Shown in pieces: positions 7,601 to 10,368 of a DNA stretch of 10,368 nt. The notes beneath the pieces were generated by a model. It was not told where the DNA came from, ran no database searches, and worked only from the letters and a program-made list of their open reading frames with translations. This DNA is from Legionellaceae bacterium. Lineage in GTDB: Bacteria; Pseudomonadota; Gammaproteobacteria; Legionellales; Legionellaceae. Position numbers and translations under genes: made by a program. Within the stretch, counting starts at the first letter, position 1; each line of letters begins with the position of its first letter. Where the stretch lies: contig JAUYSE010000161.1 in the NCBI GenBank assembly GCA_030696465.1, positions 1-10,368 on the forward strand, read 5' to 3'.

Positions 7601-10368
7601 TACAACGCGCAAAGTTTAATTCTATTTCGTCTATATTACCCTGTAATAAACTCTCTAATACTTGCGCGCGCAGCGGTTGAAAATCTGCAAGCATCAAGCG
7701 TTCGGTAATTTTTCGAATCAAGCTTGTATCTTGACCAACCGCATTCGCTCGCAGCGCCAATCGCGCTAACATCGATTGCTGTTCGCGTGTAAACGATTCT
7801 GCTTTTGATAAAATGAAAGTAAACTCTTCCCCCAGTTTTTTCGGAAAATCAAGATCAATCTCATCGATACCTTTGGGCCAAAAAGGGCTGTTTTTTTCTT
7901 TCAAAACCGCCTCTAATATCGCAATAGGGAAGGCAGTGCTCTCTTCCGTCGACTGCAACGCACGTAATAAACGATTAAAATATTCAGCCGTCCAATAAAT
8001 ATTAGGATGATCTTTTAATATAGATTCTAGCGTTGCTAATAAAGGCTCTACCTCATTTATGTAGGTTTTATTCAGCTGTAAGCGCTTAAAGAAGTCCATG
8101 ATGGGCATTAAGGATGGTCTCGCCCCTTTTTCTTCAGAAATCACGATATGATTTTTAAAAAATGTTTTTAAGCGTTCTTGATGTTGTTCAAAAAAGCCGA
8201 AATCTGCACTAAGCTCCTGGATATCACTGTCTTTAACAGAGCGATAATCACCAGATACAGAGGTTTTAAATATGAGACCTTTCGTTTTTAGGGCTTTAAA
8301 CAGTTCCATCCGATAATGCGCCGTTTCGGCGGGGTGCTCATTCATCTCTTGAATACCCTGGATAATATCACTCCAGATTTCCGGGGTAAGCTTATCTGCG
8401 GAGGTCTTGATATCCAGCGAAAGTAATTGTGTACTTAAAATACTAAGCTCTTGACGAACAATGCCTTTCAAAGAAAGCGTAGCAGCATAAAATGCTTGCA
8501 ATTCTGCTGGGCCAACTCCAAATACCGTGGCTAACATCAAGCCTTGTTGCAAATGCGGATGACTGGCTGGGGCGGCGTCAAATAAAGCCCTAAGTCGATC
8601 AAAAGCAGGGGCATCCAGCGCTTGCTGCCCATGTAAAATATTGATGCACTCTAAGAGCATCACATTTGCATATTTTGCCAGTAATGCGCGCCACTGAAGC
8701 TTATTGCCTGCAAAATCAGGCTCTATTGCCTTAAATAAACTTAAAGGAAAACGGGCCGTCGGTATTTTATCGATATAAAATACCTTATGAAAATGCGCCG
8801 CCATATCTTGGAAAAAATCAACATTCCAAGTACCTAATATATCCAGCTCTGCCACCGCACCAAACTGCGAGTGTAAGACCCAGAGTAACTTCCTCTTGGA
8901 TTGGGGAGAACAATCCACAATGATATTTTGAATAATATATTGATAATCTATCGGTTTTATCCCACTTTGCAACGCTAAGGCACGATGCATAAATAAGGTA
9001 CCCTCAGCCCCCGCCCAGGAATTTAACTCTTTTAAATTAGGTGCGTAGGTGGGTTTTCCCTTATAAAATTCCTGTAATTGCAGAGACTTATCGGCAATCA
9101 CAAAGCCTTCATGCCGTATAGCGTAGGGCACCCCACCTTCCGTAAGGTCTAAATCGGACAGTGCGGCTAAAAAGGCCTCTTGTTGTTGCACATTAGGGAT
9201 TTTTTCTAGACAAAGTAAAATTCTATCGAACAATACCAACATATTTTGTTTATCAGGCTTGACTTGATCTAATATAGAGGGGGTTAAAATATCGTGTAAT
9301 TCCCGCTCTTGAATGGTGAGGTAAAAATACTCAAACCCTTTCCACAGTTGTGTAAAATCTTCCCAATCAACCGCCCCCATATGTCGTTTTAAAAAGACGG
9401 TCCATAACGCTTTTGCTTGTGGACTTTCTGATAACAGCTTGGTCATTTTATCAAAGGTTTGTAGTGCTGATTCACTCATCAAAGGAGAAAAAGTGTCACA
9501 TTGAAATAAATAACCTTCTAAGAAATCATCAAAAAACACCGTCCCTAAGAAGTGCTGCATACGATAGAGCGGTGTTAATAGGCGCGTTAAACCATACGCA
9601 CCATAGCGAAAATAGACCTGTCCTAAAGCAACCGAAATTTTTGGATATAAAGCAGGATCTATATCAGAAAAAACATCTACTGCCCAATTTTTAGGAGGTT
9701 CTGTCACTTTTTGTAATAAAAGTGCTGTCGCCTCTGCTGCCGACAAACGGTGCGTTTTCTTTTTATGTAAGGTAAAAAACTCACGAAGACCAGGCTCTCC
9801 TTTTAAGGTCCACAAAGTGTAAAATAAGCTCCAGTTATCTAGAATGGCGGCTTTACTTCCACTAATAAGCGTCTTAGTCGCATTATTCAGACCAGATTGA
9901 TGCGTCAGCATAAATTCTTTTAGCTGATCCTCCACATCTTTGGGTCTCGGTTGCAGCTGAGAAAATAGTTTTAATTGCGCATAATCCTCGTCATCCCAAG
10001 CAATATTTCCATCTGTATATTTTGACAAATTAAATTGTCTAAAATCACCGGGGCAAACTTCTGGCTCAGGAATTTTTTCTAGAAAACGCAAGGTTAAGGG
10101 GTTATTATCCGTGGTATACTGCAAGGTGGATTTATATCCCAAAACCAAGGTGCCAGCAGCGTCACGTTGCGTATAAAAACCTTTAGGAAGATTATAGGGG
10201 TTCAAACCACCTGACAGTTGTCGGTGGTATTTAAGCAACATTTTTGCTGCATCTGGCGTCATTTTGTAAACAATATGTTTTGCATTAACCTCTGGGTTGG
10301 CGTTAACCCAGGTATGGAAAAAATTCTGTAGAACGGTTCCCCCTGAAAGTACCGCTTTACTAGAATCG
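1689..10368 (-). CDS. Giant SecA-like ATPase-core protein, at least 2892 residues (N-terminus beyond window)
   Basis: A single minus-strand frame ending with TAG at 1689-1691. The first in-frame ATG is at 10262 (2857 residues from there; numbering below uses this Met). It has no ribosome binding site, and the 35 codons upstream to the window edge are open and protein-like (ending VNANPEVNAKHIVYK), so the real start is outside. Residues 1 to about 1120 are soluble, mainly helical sequence without a domain I recognise, looking like an alpha-solenoid. Residues of about 1150-1690 form a SecA-type motor core: KTGEGKS (Walker A, Lys1185), GDEFD (Walker B, 1281-1285), HGVHQ (1430-1434), TGT (1482-1484), VPTN (1504-1507), GFGRGD (Arg1616) and GGRTARNG (Arg1642, Arg1645), then QFYL. 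The remainder, to 2857, is again helical, with a His/Lys-rich patch (HKKHSHG, 2574-2580) and a lysine-rich, possibly coiled-coil C-terminal part. No signal peptide, membrane helix or SecA zinc tail is visible. Housekeeping SecA is about 850-900 residues, so this is not the translocase subunit. The ATPase residues are kept, suggesting an active motor. Its role is unknown; size and position next to dotM make a Dot/Icm effector plausible but unproven. Confidence 0.93.
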   Translation of the reverse strand, partial: DSSKAVLSGGTVLQNFFHTWVNANPEVNAKHIVYKMTPDAAKMLLKYHRQLSGGLNPYNLPKGFYTQRDAAGTLVLGYKSTLQYTTDNNPLTLRFLEKIPEPEVCPGDFRQFNLSKYTDGNIAWDDEDYAQLKLFSQLQPRPKDVEDQLKEFMLTHQSGLNNATKTLISGSKAAILDNWSLFYTLWTLKGEPGLREFFTLHKKKTHRLSAAEATALLLQKVTEPPKNWAVDVFSDIDPALYPKISVALGQVYFRYGAYGLTRLLTPLYRMQHFLGTVFFDDFLEGYLFQCDTFSPLMSESALQTFDKMTKLLSESPQAKALWTVFLKRHMGAVDWEDFTQLWKGFEYFYLTIQERELHDILTPSILDQVKPDKQNMLVLFDRILLCLEKIPNVQQQEAFLAALSDLDLTEGGVPYAIRHEGFVIADKSLQLQEFYKGKPTYAPNLKELNSWAGAEGTLFMHRALALQSGIKPIDYQYIIQNIIVDCSPQSKRKLLWVLHSQFGAVAELDILGTWNVDFFQDMAAHFHKVFYIDKIPTARFPLSLFKAIEPDFAGNKLQWRALLAKYANVMLLECINILHGQQALDAPAFDRLRALFDAAPASHPHLQQGLMLATVFGVGPAELQAFYAATLSLKGIVRQELSILSTQLLSLDIKTSADKLTPEIWSDIIQGIQEMNEHPAETAHYRMELFKALKTKGLIFKTSVSGDYRSVKDSDIQELSADFGFFEQHQERLKTFFKNHIVISEEKGARPSLMPIMDFFKRLQLNKTYINEVEPLLATLESILKDHPNIYWTAEYFNRLLRALQSTEESTAFPIAILEAVLKEKNSPFWPKGIDEIDLDFPKKLGEEFTFILSKAESFTREQQSMLARLALRANAVGQDTSLIRKITERLMLADFQPLRAQVLESLLQGNIDEIELNFARCTALLELAPGQPLAAHWTDTCQLWIETITRLPELNASLLEKAKELYADPEKLALVLHIVAWSSFPSDMLITAPRRNYIEKGKGDRSKTAKLVDRLQTLSMKDLRDLATKYPAKPAPDTKHLLDFIKVQTKESFQSSAAITPLVDAFLLNPYSVAAKRDYQQLAITRERDFQRMLEDTRITRGEENDHLSVEDSLRLTMMFKLLKQLESGQTRLPGVDTSISDMTQEELSEAFASLSQQAQLDPDNDVLCTQIWAVLFAVLGRTSGKYPHLAQQFSLIANEIALKNDPSSILQLKTGEGKSHFVAMRAARHVGLGKNVDVCTAKWSLAERDLIDYKPFFDYLNIRTANVKATSARSAYEQAQIVYTTPGDFSLFLDAQAFSGNPIKIDKNMRVGLGDEFDFLFYEGQKTQYNYAQHTGITPKEMVWFYRALNQFYDEKLYSEIEVDQAAGKQFNISADHLARCFDFLTSRVGTEEGLLLLDDFRKNPIELVGWLQSAHEAAKLKMGVQYTVRLERVKIGEEEYPLQEIYPLTKDMQAAVGSTFSHGVHQLVADRLNQVAKTQGLSQNYHVHPESNIVSSQVFSQRLRTLWGHWEGFTGTVSAAQAAQLHGGYGTAVLRVPTNQKDLRKWPDPTFCETPKERLEAMARTIKHALKEKKSILWCCKTDKEVTEMVDAIKPFFTKEEFDTYFMSYTNESQDSPADVLRQKKAKEGLVLGQKERGVVLIAAGFGRGDNVDVEMVLLGSVHDENDLGQKGGRTARNGEEGEVQQFYLRKEVDEAFFALLSLLPTHYPERRDEIITALMEKEADIGDQGFFDDKGQPTAAGVAALSSKFKFDTVLRLDEFLQSLENQASLAYHEAKAQLSSVAIAEIGSDKLDPSERKDKARSFANHLAELENQWIKIQADKASPKDRINALHHYLQGTLLKSLKHLFKLDKDFPFTREDPPGLTFLLEPQKKPRTEAERWLTEIQSHLLQIDDWPTDPALWKQVVTMLGGIAADYPHKLKDIYRLLQQEQSLTYNDFIGWVARVREQTLKPEYTNLVEEMKNVRTRKDKDIVQFLSEKDLALRVHACMIKLAPEVQQDALLYLQEVGLSSPEAHAVRTLPLLQYVSSMKPKQALQAASYFSHTMAMDTLLDLPPACFNLSTAMHADYLILVKKFLDRMLPKSTSAERYAASFQGIVNGCKHQTEKRLRWLATWEMMLSSSENKEALLETLTALMTQFEAPGHFMVFQTLLDKVSKAYIEPLSLDQRVVESTRLDAYWHSLLKQCPTILKALPVLEMALNQSGKEFFFCLETLSKVQAELIVDFQVPITSLWASSPGKTKKEKMEKYAGMLTLLQRWYKALPADKLGQYTIHHMQKLPSALFAQAINNWEKHEALFMETPLLFAYYVEYLNKETPSAEDSRVLQLLLKLGHAKLPAGHLEAYLFQLSKYREEPQQLSVFLDLVSWNDSSERKPEFEWQRVSELWLNTERVNKLTKLPAAVYGCLQPMMKSYGALFAQHPAALDALIAYMESAHFEAEHVERLCQVLKGAAKACRNDSKKMQDYATVLSVQFSDKAHMDCMFDLIDKYPEFMTEIASNGLVDHLKTVVGTEWDALSHEMIKDFYDARAKTMFSGLRKHFGEHSMFEDMGDSTDSQKRVACLHLLNKGAFLPKTSLPEAWSEKDNDTLLSDGLDHYTKYAAESLAPHKKHSHGAQKVRGLKKSQQVDLFRITKELKAIGTPSLHKAQALSDTLKKDIQKELKGYQKTWFKNTARKKQIVDIQEKLNDFLDNTKGQTASDNMYRDLLTEIMATKADIMKQDMDAVSSGSKMNMILRLFRPLHKKGHSRLYRTLNKIQDQVLKAWATDTKEVQSLQDYTFAAQQEMTQYADAFYKALEAWIVPVETLKENGMEKTANFLFFYRGRSRDEAVKELIGLIQEAEEKGDKDAISNTLHDNKELVSSLPGELRTLAKEVLARSKALRVDKGANPNG
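5193..6815 (-). other. SecA-like DEAD motor domains inside the giant protein
   Basis: The segment covers residues 1150-1690 approximately, counted from Met at 10262. Landmarks appear in SecA order: a Q-motif-like helix (HLAQQFSLIANEIA) before ILQLKTGEGKSHF; YTTPGDFSLFLD where SecA has its GTNNEFGFDYLRDN; VGLGDEFDFLFYEG for DEVDSILIDEA; STFSHGVHQLVADRL for the RRWSDGLHQAIEAKE stretch; GFTGTV for GMTGTA; VPTNQKDLRK for IPTNRPMIRKD; AAGFGRGDNVDV for ATNMAGRGTDI; QKGGRTARNGEEGE for QLRGRSGRQGDPG. The distance of about 200 residues between Walker B and TGT leaves room for a segment in the place of SecA's preprotein cross-linking domain. Differences are Ser instead of Thr after the Walker A Lys, Phe instead of Val in DEVD, and a shorter link between motifs V and VI. 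SecA reference motifs are from memory. Confidence 0.88.

Noticed and set aside
9413..9694. A 93-codon plus-strand open frame opposite the giant gene
   Set aside because: Antisense shadow of a continuous coding frame, with no start signals or recognisable protein features.
1689..10368. Giant gene as the housekeeping secA
   Set aside because: It is more than three times too long, lacks the zinc-binding C-tail and has altered motifs; only the motor core resembles SecA.
1..10368. tRNA, rRNA, CRISPR array or insertion sequence
   Set aside because: I saw no cloverleaf-like segment, no regularly spaced direct repeats and no transposase on either strand.

Overview
The window looks like chromosomal DNA of a member of the Legionellales (intracellular gammaproteobacteria: Legionella, Coxiella, Berkiella and relatives). 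The main reason is that the left edge carries, on the minus strand, the first 153 codons of dotM (icmP), a subunit of the Dot/Icm type IVB secretion coupling complex. A moderate, AT-leaning base composition and a giant, mostly helical, effector-sized protein fit this. I cannot name a genus or species.

Layout. 1-459 (minus): 5' part of dotM, which runs off the left edge. 460-980: a gene-poor 521-base divergent intergenic region. It holds a dotM promoter and ribosome binding site, an unexplained 81-base palindromic element with perfect 21-bp arms (670-750), and a sigma70-type promoter with a perfect -10 box pointing right (843-871). 981-1625 (plus): a 214-residue protein with a His-Gly / Cys arrangement like clan CD cysteine peptidases (the C80/MARTX self-processing type), a plausible Dot/Icm substrate. 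1629-1668: a perfect 40-base palindrome between the two convergent genes, probably a bidirectional terminator. Its centre contains the 14-bp core of the ParB-binding site parS. 1689-10368 (minus): one giant reading frame. It starts with ATG at 10262 if only Met starts are counted, but it is open and protein-like all the way to the right edge, so at least 2892 residues belong to it and its true start lies outside the window.

The giant protein is the most unusual item. In its middle it carries a recognisable SecA-type motor core: Walker A, Walker B, the GxHQ and TGT landmarks, the PTN motif, motif V and motif VI, all in SecA order. The core is embedded between more than 1,100 residues of helical sequence on one side and about 1,150 on the other. 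No SecA C-terminal zinc tail is visible. This is not the housekeeping SecA.

How the genes may work together: DotM forms, with DotL and adaptors, the platform that receives effectors for export. The two other genes are next to this T4BSS locus, have their own transcription signals and are of effector-like type, so they may be substrates of that machine. That functional link is inference from position and protein type only.
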